DNA of 64,000 nt from Lachnocurva sp029100405 (lineage in GTDB: Bacteria; Bacillota; Clostridia; Lachnospirales; Lachnospiraceae), in assembly GCA_046263755.1 (NCBI GenBank), contig JBJYZC010000014.1:23696-87695 (forward strand). The letters are read 5' to 3'. Shown piece after piece: positions 22,293-30,504 of this stretch (positions within the stretch are counted from its first letter, which is position 1; every line of letters starts with the position of its first letter). Position numbers and translations under genes: made by a program. Under the pieces are notes generated by a model, which saw nothing but the letters and a program-made list of their open reading frames with translations, did no database searches and was not told where the DNA came from.

Positions 22293-23738
22293 TTACCTTT
22301 TAATCTTCTTTAATACCGAACCGGCAATTCCGATCACATACTCATTCTTCATCACAATCATAATAGCGATGTATGCGATTCCAGAACCGATGATAGCTGC
22401 AATTGCCGACACAAAATAATTGCTGATAACGGCATCCAAAACGCCGCATATAACAATTACAGCAATACTGGATGCTATTGTTGAAAACACCGCTTTCTTA
22501 TCGAGCCTGCTGCTGTGGAAGCCCCGAGAATAATACATACAAAACATCATTGTAAGGAATTCAGATATCAGTGTAGTTATTGCCGCGCCTGCATGGCTCC
22601 AGAAAGGTATTACAATAAAATTTCCTACAATGTTGACAACCGAAGCAATGACCGTAGCTATCAGAAAGTACTTCTCTCTCGAATTTGGAATCAAGATACA
22701 CTGCGCATAATAATAGGCGAGGATTGAAAAGATGCTTGCCAAAGATAGTATCTGCAAAGTTACTGCACCTTCCTCATATCCGCCGCCCCCAATGATCAAC
22801 ATTACCTGACGGCTGATCATAAAAAGCCCAGTAAACAACGGAATAGTCATGGAGAACAATAGATTCAAGATATTATCCAATAGTCTGTTATACTCTTCCT
22901 TACTCCTTTGTCCTATATATGATGCCAGTCTCGGAATTGTAACAACAGTTCCTGCAATAGCTATCTGTTTGGCTCCAGTATAAATCTTAGATGCAACGCT
23001 GTACACACCAACAGCGGCATCCCCTTTTATAATACCAAGCACAGTGATATCAGAGTTTACATATATGGTAACTGCAACGTTTGAAGCAAAAAGAATTAAG
23101 ATAGGAACCAGGTGCACAAATATTGATTTATTGAATACCAGCTTTAGTGTGACATATCTCCTAATATAGAAGATATTTGCAACATTGGCTCCGATTTGCG
23201 AAAACAAATACACGAGAACATACTTAAGAAGATCTTCTTTACTTCTGACAAAGATCAACATCAGTACTATCGAAATCAGTTGTACTACGATATATCTGAG
23301 TGTAAGATACCAGAAGTCTTCATAAATTGAATTGATCCAATCCGCTCCTAGTGTCGTGAAGACGATCGTCATACTTATGACAAGGATATACGTGCTGTAT
23401 GATACGAGTCCTTTTGAACATGCCAGTAATACAAACAGGCAAAGATATGCAATGACTGTGGACAAAACATTTAGGGTGAAGACTTCACTCGCAAACTTAT
23501 TTTCCTTCGCCGAATCGTCTCTGACTTTAGCGCCTTCCCTGATTCCATAAGTGCTGATACCTAATCCCGCAATTAGTAAAAAATATGAGACTATAGAAAC
23601 AGAGTAATTAAACTTCCCGAAACCACCCTTACCAAGCACCCTTGAAAGATAGGATGTCGTAATAAGTGGAAACAGAATATTCATTAAAGTCTTTATAGAA
23701 TTCAATATCGCATTTAGTTTAATACTCTTCTTTTCCAT
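22293..23738 (-). CDS. wzx: Wzx-type polysaccharide flippase
   Basis: A 481-residue membrane protein of the MOP exporter group that flips lipid-linked repeat units across the membrane. The N-terminus LNAILNSIKTLMNILFPLITTSYLSRVLGKGGFGKFNYSVSIVSYFLLIAGLGISTYGIRE matches the family opening, and a further ten or so hydrophobic helices follow. It is the last gene of the capsule transcript and starts 13 nt after the SGNH hydrolase stop, with only a weak GGA site, so its translation may depend on that of the phase-variable gene upstream. Confidence 0.9.
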   Translation of the reverse strand: MEKKSIKLNAILNSIKTLMNILFPLITTSYLSRVLGKGGFGKFNYSVSIVSYFLLIAGLGISTYGIREGAKVRDDSAKENKFASEVFTLNVLSTVIAYLCLFVLLACSKGLVSYSTYILVISMTIVFTTLGADWINSIYEDFWYLTLRYIVVQLISIVLMLIFVRSKEDLLKYVLVYLFSQIGANVANIFYIRRYVTLKLVFNKSIFVHLVPILILFASNVAVTIYVNSDITVLGIIKGDAAVGVYSVASKIYTGAKQIAIAGTVVTIPRLASYIGQRSKEEYNRLLDNILNLLFSMTIPLFTGLFMISRQVMLIIGGGGYEEGAVTLQILSLASIFSILAYYYAQCILIPNSREKYFLIATVIASVVNIVGNFIVIPFWSHAGAAITTLISEFLTMMFCMYYSRGFHSSRLDKKAVFSTIASSIAVIVICGVLDAVISNYFVSAIAAIIGSGIAYIAIMIVMKNEYVIGIAGSVLKKIKR

Positions 23739-23751
23739 ATTCCAAACAATA

Positions 23752-24738
23752 CTATTGTCCTTTATTTTCAGTAATAGTCTCATGCACAAGTTCTGCAATC
23801 TCAGCCATCCCCTTGTCGCCGGGATGCTTAGCAACGCCGTCATGCTCTATCTTATGCTCTTTCCCATCAGAACCGTAGACCGTGGATCCCATCCCCACTT
23901 CATTGGAAGTATCTCCCCACATGGAACTGAGATCAACGAATGTTGCACCCGTGTTCTGGCAAACCTGTTTCTTAATGCTGTCCTTCTCTTCGTCTTTCCA
24001 AAACTCTCCGATGACGTAAATCTTTGCTTCCGGAGCCATGTCCTTCACATATTTGATAAGGTCTTCATAGTCTTTTTCGAGTGTGGAAGTATCATTTACG
24101 TTTTCGCCAAGTTGAATAGTTACAAGATTCAGATTTGAAGTAAGGTATGCATCCAGAGTCGATAATGCTTCACTGCGGTCATGGTTCTGAGCTTCCCAGC
24201 CATAGAAATTGATTCTTCCCGATGCAACTTCTTTATTCTCATCCTTCTTCAGCATTTCACAAAGCAAATGAACATAATCATGGTCTGCATCAGATGCAGC
24301 CATTCCCACACCATCGTTCCACCAATAGGAGGCTAATTGATGGGATGTAATCGAATTCCCGATTGCCAAATAATTATAAGTGGTATCTTTGAAGATAGAC
24401 TTATCAAATGATCCTGCTTTCTGGTCTGTTGTAAGCACCCGAACCTGGAGATCAAGATTCTGAAGTGTGGCCTCATCGTTTTTGATTTTCTTATAAAGCT
24501 TAAATCCAACAGCTCCGGATCCCAATCCGCCAATCAGTACCACAACTAATAAGATGGATAGAAAGATGCGAAGGCGGCGAATGGACGCGGTTATAGTTGT
24601 TAAGGCATTATTTGTGCCGGTCGGTCGGTCGGTCGGTCGGTCGGTCGGTCGGTCGGTCGGTCGGTCGGTCGGTCGGTCGGTCGGTCGGTCGGTCGGTCGG
24701 TCGGTAAGATTGTGTTCTTTACTCATTTTGCTTGTCAA
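23752..24738 (-). CDS. Membrane-anchored SGNH/GDSL hydrolase with a repeat-controlled start
   Basis: 328 residues as read. After MSKEHNL come seven TDRP units encoded by 22 tandem ACCG repeats. Then follow a basic stretch, one membrane helix (LRIFLSILLVVVLIGGLGSG) and an external SGNH domain: YLAIGNSITSH (block I Ser), NLVTIQLGENVND (block III) and HDGVAKHPGDKGMAEIAELV (block V Asp/His). It should remove or transfer acyl groups on the polysaccharide at the cell surface. The start is a TTG at 24738 near AAAGGA, or the ATG at 24726. Gain or loss of one repeat would shift the frame, so expression is probably phase variable. It ends in TAG. Confidence 0.82.
   Translation of the reverse strand: MTSKMSKEHNLTDRPTDRPTDRPTDRPTDRPTDRPTDRPTGTNNALTTITASIRRLRIFLSILLVVVLIGGLGSGAVGFKLYKKIKNDEATLQNLDLQVRVLTTDQKAGSFDKSIFKDTTYNYLAIGNSITSHQLASYWWNDGVGMAASDADHDYVHLLCEMLKKDENKEVASGRINFYGWEAQNHDRSEALSTLDAYLTSNLNLVTIQLGENVNDTSTLEKDYEDLIKYVKDMAPEAKIYVIGEFWKDEEKDSIKKQVCQNTGATFVDLSSMWGDTSNEVGMGSTVYGSDGKEHKIEHDGVAKHPGDKGMAEIAELVHETITENKGQ
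24618..24705. repeat. 22 tandem tetranucleotide repeats (CGGT on plus, ACCG in the coding sense)
   Basis: 88 bp of perfect CGGT repeats inside the 5' coding end of the SGNH hydrolase gene. The unit length is not a multiple of three, so slippage by one or two units breaks the frame and three units restore it. With 22 units the gene is in frame (ON). Confidence 0.97.
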
Positions 24739-24780
24739 GTGTCCTTTCTATTTTTTTCTGCCAGTATTCCTTATCAGCTA

Positions 24781-26250
24781 TTACTTCATTGTAAACACCG
24801 GATTTAAGATTGATTTAATCTGTCCATCCGCCAAGTTGTTAACCGCCATCTCGATAAACCTGTCCCGGGTGACTTCAAAGCTGCTTCCATACGCTGAACT
24901 TAGCATATCAACAATTACGCTGAATTTATCCTTAGCAAGCTGTCTCGGTTTTGATGAATTGCAGTTCTGATATTCCTTACTGAGAAGAACGTCCTTCTGC
25001 TCTAAATGGAAGATTTCTCTTATTTTATCTCTAAAAGCATTCTCAGCATGTTCGAATGTATCGACAAGCCAATTTTCAGGTGTAAATCCAAGGCTTCTAA
25101 CATATTGTGGAAATCTATCATGCAAGTCTTTAAACTTCGGCTTGCTGTCAATATCATCAAAAGCATCAGCATCTACAAGTGCGAACACTTTAGATTGAGC
25201 TAATAACCTGTCCTTTGTGTTAGCCATGAGTCTGGCTGTCTGTTCAAATCCGCCAACAGGCACAACATAGCACTGGGCACTCGCATTTTGGGGTTCAATG
25301 TTGATATATCGATTCAGCATATGCCTCAATATCTCTCTAGCAATATCATCTTCAACAAATATCACATAATCGAACGTATTTGATTTTTCAATATCCACCT
25401 CTCCTAAGGCTAATGCCGGATAGCATGGATTTACCACCTTCATATTTCCATTGCCACAATCTTCAAGCAGGTAAAGGCAATTCTTATCAATTCCTTTTAT
25501 CATTGCCGGTGAATGGCTTGAAATAAATATTGTCAGATTCTTCTCGTCAGCTTGTTTTTTCAGATAGTCTAATAGATTCACCTGAACCCTAGGATGTAAG
25601 GCGAGCTCAGCCTCATCTAATAAAATCATAGTATCCGGCTGTGCGCGATATAATTTTTCACAAAGTCTCACAAGAGCTAACTCTCCCGTGCTGAATCTTT
25701 TCTCCGAATAATAATACTGACTGTCTTTTAGAAGATAAAAATAAGTCGGATGCTTTCCTCTGCCATTTGTATTTCGCAGTCTCTTTAACTGTGTATACTT
25801 ATCGGTATCAAAGAGCAGATTCATTGCATTGCAGATTTCCTGTTCTACTTGCGTTGTATTGCCAGGCCTTATGTCGTCTGCTTTTATATCTATCCTTTTT
25901 GAATCTGCACTAATGAAGACAGAGCTGGAGTATCCAAAATTACCAAGCAACCTGCTTCCTTTTCTAGGTGTCGCCGCCCACCTCTTACTTTCTTTTTTAA
26001 ACAGTACGCTTTGACCATCAAGCTCATAGATAATGCGCGCCGACCTATATTGATCAGCCTTATTCCATGTTCCTGTATTTCTAAAAGCATTTGCGAATGC
26101 CATTGAATCTCCAATTCTGTTGATACATGTGAGAATTGTGGTCTTTCCAGCGCCATTAGCACCTGCAAGCATGTAAACGCCGTTCTTCTCGGGCAGTGTG
26201 AATTCAAGATACTTTATTCCTTTAAGCTTTTCAATAATCAGCTTACGCAC
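24781..26250 (-). CDS. AAA ATPase with C-terminal TOPRIM-like domain (OLD/PARIS-like)
   Basis: 489 residues. The ABC-type ATPase has Walker A MLAGANGAGKTTILTC (about 28-40), a signature-like FSTGELALVRL and Walker B TMILLDEAELALHP, then IFISSHSPAMI. The C-terminal part has YVIFVEDDIAREIL (acidic) and KVFALVDADAFDDID (DxD), the pattern of TOPRIM nucleases fused in OLD-family proteins or acting in PARIS (AriA/AriB). Such proteins mostly serve phage defence. The start is a GTG at 26250 behind GAGGG. It follows two unfamiliar genes and precedes the phase-variable SGNH gene. Which defence type it belongs to is not settled. Confidence 0.78.
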   Translation of the reverse strand: MRKLIIEKLKGIKYLEFTLPEKNGVYMLAGANGAGKTTILTCINRIGDSMAFANAFRNTGTWNKADQYRSARIIYELDGQSVLFKKESKRWAATPRKGSRLLGNFGYSSSVFISADSKRIDIKADDIRPGNTTQVEQEICNAMNLLFDTDKYTQLKRLRNTNGRGKHPTYFYLLKDSQYYYSEKRFSTGELALVRLCEKLYRAQPDTMILLDEAELALHPRVQVNLLDYLKKQADEKNLTIFISSHSPAMIKGIDKNCLYLLEDCGNGNMKVVNPCYPALALGEVDIEKSNTFDYVIFVEDDIAREILRHMLNRYINIEPQNASAQCYVVPVGGFEQTARLMANTKDRLLAQSKVFALVDADAFDDIDSKPKFKDLHDRFPQYVRSLGFTPENWLVDTFEHAENAFRDKIREIFHLEQKDVLLSKEYQNCNSSKPRQLAKDKFSVIVDMLSSAYGSSFEVTRDRFIEMAVNNLADGQIKSILNPVFTMK

Positions 26251-26315
26251 TTCTATCCCTCTTTTGGTTTATCATCCATGATTTCAATCCAGAACCGTTT
26301 ACATTGGTTACTGTT

Positions 26316-27137
26316 TTATATCCTTAACACCCCGAACTGTTGCAACACCCCAGCAATCTGTGCTATGGCCGCCGCAAATTCCACCGCCTGTGGCACTTTA
26401 CTTGCTATGCTCTTCATATTCTCATAAGCAATCCTAACCACACTCTTTTTCGGCTTTCCTGAGGTCATTTCTTCTTCAATTATGTCAGTGCATTCGAAGA
26501 CTTCATCCCTGTCCTCGTCTGACAGGTCAATGGCATTGTCCTTCAAATCCTTTATTGCCTTTTTCAAAGCCAGGATCTCGGCTGTGTTTTTCTGCTGAGC
26601 TGTTACTGTCCCATTGTCCTGTGCAATATTCAGCTGGGCAATGCCTCCATCCTGAACATTGATGTTAAAGGTCTTGTTCTCGTCCGTTCCCATCTTTATC
26701 CCTACATCCGTCAGATAATCGTCAATGTGATTGATAAGAAGAGCCGTGATCCTGCTGTTGAAATTTCTCAGCATGTCATCATAATGCTTGCTGCCACTGG
26801 CATAGCTCGTGATGACTCCCCGAATCGGACGGCAATCCACTGAATCAAGGTACTTCAAAAGATCATAAACGCCGATAACCTCGGATTCTACTGTGTCTCC
26901 GAAGCGGAAAGTGACCCTTCCGTAAGAACCAGCTACTTCTGATACTACCGCTTTGAGGTCAGCATTAGGTTCACCACAGCTATAGATGTATTCCTTGATT
27001 AGATTCTGGCTATCAATAAATGACAGAAAGATTTTCAGATCTTGCGGGAAATCATCAACTACAGACTGTAGCAGCCTATTTCCCACAGAAACAAAATCGT
27101 GTTCAACAATTTTAAGATCTTTACGGCTATAATTCAT
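26316..27137 (-). CDS. Unknown protein of the ATPase cassette (273 aa)
   Basis: It starts MNYSRKDLKIVEHDFVSVGN at an ATG after AGGTGAGT. There are four parts: a helical N-terminus, a middle with YGRVTFRFGDTVESEVIGVYDLLKYLDSV, a central FNINVQDGGIAQLNIAQDNGTVTAQQ segment of short polar repeats, and a C-terminus with a weakly hydrophobic helix, AVEFAAAIAQIAGVLQQFG. The GGIAQLNIAQ-type segment recurs in uncharacterised proteins I associate with abortive-infection loci, but no named domain is certain. It lies 65 nt before the ATPase gene and 29 nt after the zinc-ribbon gene. Confidence 0.65.
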   Translation of the reverse strand: MNYSRKDLKIVEHDFVSVGNRLLQSVVDDFPQDLKIFLSFIDSQNLIKEYIYSCGEPNADLKAVVSEVAGSYGRVTFRFGDTVESEVIGVYDLLKYLDSVDCRPIRGVITSYASGSKHYDDMLRNFNSRITALLINHIDDYLTDVGIKMGTDENKTFNINVQDGGIAQLNIAQDNGTVTAQQKNTAEILALKKAIKDLKDNAIDLSDEDRDEVFECTDIIEEEMTSGKPKKSVVRIAYENMKSIASKVPQAVEFAAAIAQIAGVLQQFGVLRI

Positions 27138-27166
27138 CCGGTACTCACCTAAACGTTCTGTTTGAT

Positions 27167-27646
27167 TCAAAGGCCGAAGTTCTTCACTCCACATAGAGGG
27201 CAGGTATACGCGCTGTTTCTCAGCAAAGGTCTTATCTTGCTATATTTCCCACAATATGAGCAGCAGGAAGGCTTCAGAGTGTCAATCACTGACCTGATCG
27301 GAGTCGGGGTTTCTTCCTTAATAATTGACGTCGACTTTACCTTGACAAATTTATTGCCCTTCAGGCTTTTCTCCAAATCCTTCATCATGGAATTGACTAG
27401 TTCCCCGGCATAGTTTGACGCAACCGTTTCTGCATACTTCCTTACATCATCTGTAATAAAATCGGATCTACTATAAGATGCAAAGCCGCATGCTGGACAA
27501 TGGATGTTCAAGACTCCCTCATCGTGGATATCGCGAACCTTCAGTCTGAAAAGTTCTCCACACTGAGGGCATTTCATCAATACATATCCGTCATTGTCCG
27601 CAGGGATTGAAATTGTAAATGTTGTTGATTCAGGTATATTACCCAT
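27167..27646 (-). CDS. Double zinc-ribbon protein of the ATPase cassette (159 aa)
   Basis: MGNIPESTTFTISIPADNDG, then YVLMKCPQCGELFRLKV with HCPACGFAS (first ribbon), a helical middle (KYAETVASNYAGELVNSMMKDLEKSLKG) and a second ribbon, CSYCGKYSKIRPLL with YTCPLCG. It resembles TFIIB-type zinc-ribbon proteins of unknown function found beside putative defence genes. The ATG follows the stop of the acetyltransferase gene in TAATATG, so it is translated from the capsule transcript. Metal binding is seen in the motifs; its partner is unknown. Confidence 0.7.
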   Translation of the reverse strand: MGNIPESTTFTISIPADNDGYVLMKCPQCGELFRLKVRDIHDEGVLNIHCPACGFASYSRSDFITDDVRKYAETVASNYAGELVNSMMKDLEKSLKGNKFVKVKSTSIIKEETPTPIRSVIDTLKPSCCSYCGKYSKIRPLLRNSAYTCPLCGVKNFGL

Positions 27647-27647
27647 A

Positions 27648-28277
27648 TTAGCTTTTCTTCGGCATCCAGGAGGTGAGCCGCTTTGCGTCATCAAGAGTTT
27701 TGATCTCAGAATAGAAATTGTTTATATGTTCCTTGATATCTTTCTCATTAAGCTGAGAATAATCAATCTTCAATAACTCTTCGATAATGTCAGACGTAAA
27801 GCGGTACTTGATAACTTTTGCCGGTACTCCGCCTACGATTGCATATGGAGGTACATCTTTAGAGACTACTGCCCCAGCAGCTATTACTGCACCTTGATCT
27901 ATGTGAACACCCGAAAGAATGGTTGCTCCATAACCGATCCAAACATCATCGTCGACAATGATGTCACCCTTGGAAAGCGCTTCGAATTCCTGGTCCTGTG
28001 CAATAAATACATGATAAGGAAAAGAAGATATCGTATTCGTTGGATGATCAGCATTCAAGATGAACATCACATTCCCGGCAATGGAGCAAAAAGAGCCGAT
28101 AGTAAGTTTTTGGCCTCGATTATAGTTATAAACAGATAAATCTCCATATGTTTTTTTGCCAACTTTTACAGAATCAAAATCGAACTGACTTTGAGCCACT
28201 GTGGAATTGTGAGGATTTCTCTCTCTCCAGGCCTTTCGATATTGATGAAGTTGTATTTTTGTTAGTATTCCAAGCAT
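27648..28277 (-). CDS. CatB/Vat-type O-acetyltransferase (left-handed beta helix)
   Basis: 209 residues with hexapeptide repeats: SVKVGKKTYGDLSVYNY, LTIGSFCSIAGNVMFILNADHPTN, DIIVDDDVWIGYGATILSGVHIDQGAVIAAGAVVSKDVPPYAIVGGVPAKVIKYRF. The catalytic His is expected in NADHPTN. Acetyl-CoA-dependent O-acetylation of a sugar in the repeat unit is the probable role, with the SGNH hydrolase as a possible counter-activity. It is coupled by TAATATG to the next gene. Confidence 0.92.
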   Translation of the reverse strand: MLGILTKIQLHQYRKAWRERNPHNSTVAQSQFDFDSVKVGKKTYGDLSVYNYNRGQKLTIGSFCSIAGNVMFILNADHPTNTISSFPYHVFIAQDQEFEALSKGDIIVDDDVWIGYGATILSGVHIDQGAVIAAGAVVSKDVPPYAIVGGVPAKVIKYRFTSDIIEELLKIDYSQLNEKDIKEHINNFYSEIKTLDDAKRLTSWMPKKS

Positions 28278-28291
28278 TTCTACCCCCGAAC

Positions 28292-29362
28292 TTACGATTG
28301 AGAATCGTTAAATTCCTTAATCCACTCCAAATTTCGATAACCATCTTCTTCTGTTGGTTCAAGAATCATATCTTCGCACCACTCATTCCACGCATTGACA
28401 ATCGCAAAATCAGCATTCTTTATTTTACTCATGTATTGCATAAACTTGGCTTTTTCAACATGGGATATTATGTAGCCTCTCTGTTTATGACGAGAAGTGT
28501 TATCCCATTCAAAAAAAATGCCTGGAATAATCCTCTTATTGGTAAAGTACTGATTTTGGCTAATCATGACATCATACAAATCGTTGCCTCTGTAGGTCTG
28601 CACCTTTTTTATGATTCCTCTTTGGCACAGTCTATATTTTATCCGATCCCAATAATATAAAAGCTTAATTTTATCAGTATCCATCTTTACTCGAGCTACT
28701 GCTGGAGATGACATGAAGATATAATCATCATTTTTCAGCAGCAACTGTCTATCTACACTCTGATAAGATGTGCATTCTCTAATTATTTTGATTCCATTAA
28801 ATCCATTCTTCTTACATTCTACATCAAAATAATTTATCATCTCTTCCAATTCAGGAAAAGTTACATCATATATCATAAATAAAGGTCTGTTGTCGATTTT
28901 TGTGTACCTTGGATCCTTAAAGAAAGGTAACAAATACTCGAAGTGATGCTTCCAAGATGCAGTCGTTCCATAAGTTTGAGCTTGTAATATAGTTTTCTTT
29001 CCTTCCCAAGAGCGGTACCATGTATGATTAGCCCAACAAAAAAAGAATTCCTGATCAATATCCTTCCACTTGAGAAGATTTTCTGCAGGCTTCTCCAGTA
29101 ATAGTTTTCCATCGAAATAATAATGATAGTATACTAGTCCTGAAATACCGTATTTATGCATAAGGCTTGTCTGCCATTCAACTGTACTTTTGTCAAGCAT
29201 ACAATAATAATTATTGTTGAGCGGATGCTTAGGCTGCTTATGCCCATTAAACAAAGGTTTCGCATTTTTAACATTTACCCATTCGGTAAACCCTTTGCCC
29301 CACCATTCATCATTTTCTTTTGTTTCGTAGAACTGAGGTAAAAACAAAGAATATATCTTCAT
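28292..29362 (-). CDS. WbsX-like glycosyltransferase
   Basis: 356 residues with the family landmarks FLPQFYETKENDEWWGKGFTEWVNVKNAKPLFNGHKQPKHPL, SGLVYYHYYFDGKLLLEKP, FFFCWANHTWYRSWEG and VNAWNEWCEDMILEPTEEDGY. WbsX proteins are found in O-antigen and capsule loci and have a GH99-like barrel. The donor and acceptor are unknown. The gene is 14 nt from the acetyltransferase and 7 nt from wecB, in one transcript. Confidence 0.93.
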   Translation of the reverse strand: MKIYSLFLPQFYETKENDEWWGKGFTEWVNVKNAKPLFNGHKQPKHPLNNNYYCMLDKSTVEWQTSLMHKYGISGLVYYHYYFDGKLLLEKPAENLLKWKDIDQEFFFCWANHTWYRSWEGKKTILQAQTYGTTASWKHHFEYLLPFFKDPRYTKIDNRPLFMIYDVTFPELEEMINYFDVECKKNGFNGIKIIRECTSYQSVDRQLLLKNDDYIFMSSPAVARVKMDTDKIKLLYYWDRIKYRLCQRGIIKKVQTYRGNDLYDVMISQNQYFTNKRIIPGIFFEWDNTSRHKQRGYIISHVEKAKFMQYMSKIKNADFAIVNAWNEWCEDMILEPTEEDGYRNLEWIKEFNDSQS

Positions 29363-29369
29363 AATGTTA

Positions 29370-30488
29370 TTAATAGCTTTCTCTCATCTTACCAAATTCC
29401 AGCACGTCCGCAATTCTCTCGCTTGCGTGTCCGTCGCCGTATGGATTCTTGGCGCCGCTCATCTTCTTATAAGCTTCCGGATTATCCAACAGCCTAGTGA
29501 ATTCTTTATAGATAATTTCCTCGGATGTTCCCACCAGCTTCAGTGTCCCAGCATCGATTCCTTCGGGTCTCTCTGTAGTATCCCGCATGACAAGAACCGG
29601 TTTTCCAAGCGAAGGAGCCTCTTCCTGAATTCCGCCGGAGTCCGTGAGGATCAGATAGGAATGATGCATATAGTTATGGAAGTCTAGCACATCGAGCGGT
29701 TCAATGATCCTTATCCGGTCATCATCACCGAATACCTCATGCGCAGCAGAACGAACTACCGGATTCATATGTATCGGGTAGATAGCTTTAACATCATCAT
29801 GTTCATCCAGTACTCTCTTGATAGCTCTGAACATATGGTGCATGGGCTCGCCAAGATTCTCACGTCTGTGCGCTGTGATTGTGATGAGCCTGCAGCCCTT
29901 CGCCCATTCCAGGTTCTCATCCGTGTAATCTCTCCTGACCGTGGTCTTAAGGGCGTCAATCGCGGTATTACCAGTTACCCAGATGGTCTCAGGCTTTTTG
30001 CCTTCCTTCAGCAGATTCTGTCTGGACAGCTCAGTCGGAGCGAAATTATACTGGGATATAATAGATACCGCTTCCCTGTTAAACTCTTCCGGGTAAGGAC
30101 TATATATATTATAGGTACGCAGCCCAGCCTCGACGTGTCCGACCGGGATCTGCAGATAAAAGCAGGCGAGAGCTGTAACAAACGTGGTGGTTGTATCGCC
30201 ATGGACTAACACTACGTCAGGCCTAACCTCTTTAAGAACTTTTTTGATCTTATTCAGAATATTAGTCGTGATATCGAAAAGTGTCTGCCTTTCCTTCATG
30301 ATGGAAAGATCGTAGTCTGGGACCACCTTGAAGACTTCAAGCACCTGATCCAGCATCTGCCTGTGCTGTCCGGTGACGGTCACGACAGTCTCTATGTTTT
30401 TTCTCTTCTTCAGCTCATTAACGAGCGGGCACATCTTTATCGCTTCAGGCCTTGTGCCGAAGACCAGCATAACTGTTTTCACATCCAT
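29370..30488 (-). CDS. wecB: UDP-N-acetylglucosamine 2-epimerase (non-hydrolysing)
   Basis: It interconverts UDP-GlcNAc and UDP-ManNAc in the cytoplasm to supply ManNAc residues. 372 residues from an ATG at 30488 (AAGGATG upstream). Family motifs seen are VFGTRPEAIKMCPLV, VTGQHRQMLDQVL, VHGDTTTTF, GHVEAGLRT, PEEFNR, TAHRRENLG and LTDSGGIQEEAPSLGKPVLVMRDTTERPEG. No UDP-ManNAc dehydrogenase (WecC) was found nearby, so ManNAc rather than ManNAcA is the likely product. It overlaps nothing and lies 16 nt after the Wzy-like gene. Confidence 0.96.
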   Translation of the reverse strand: MDVKTVMLVFGTRPEAIKMCPLVNELKKRKNIETVVTVTGQHRQMLDQVLEVFKVVPDYDLSIMKERQTLFDITTNILNKIKKVLKEVRPDVVLVHGDTTTTFVTALACFYLQIPVGHVEAGLRTYNIYSPYPEEFNREAVSIISQYNFAPTELSRQNLLKEGKKPETIWVTGNTAIDALKTTVRRDYTDENLEWAKGCRLITITAHRRENLGEPMHHMFRAIKRVLDEHDDVKAIYPIHMNPVVRSAAHEVFGDDDRIRIIEPLDVLDFHNYMHHSYLILTDSGGIQEEAPSLGKPVLVMRDTTERPEGIDAGTLKLVGTSEEIIYKEFTRLLDNPEAYKKMSGAKNPYGDGHASERIADVLEFGKMRESY

Positions 30489-30504
30489 CAGAATATCATC
30501 CTTG

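Noticed and set aside
24554..24970. Plus-strand frame encoding (GRSV)n across the tetranucleotide repeats
   Set aside because: Any frame through a 4-bp repeat gives a periodic peptide; the minus-strand reading joins to a complete SGNH hydrolase, this one joins to nothing.
29370..30488. Enterobacterial common antigen-type locus because of wecB
   Set aside because: No wecC, wecA or rff-type genes; the epimerase is common in Gram-positive capsule and teichoic loci.
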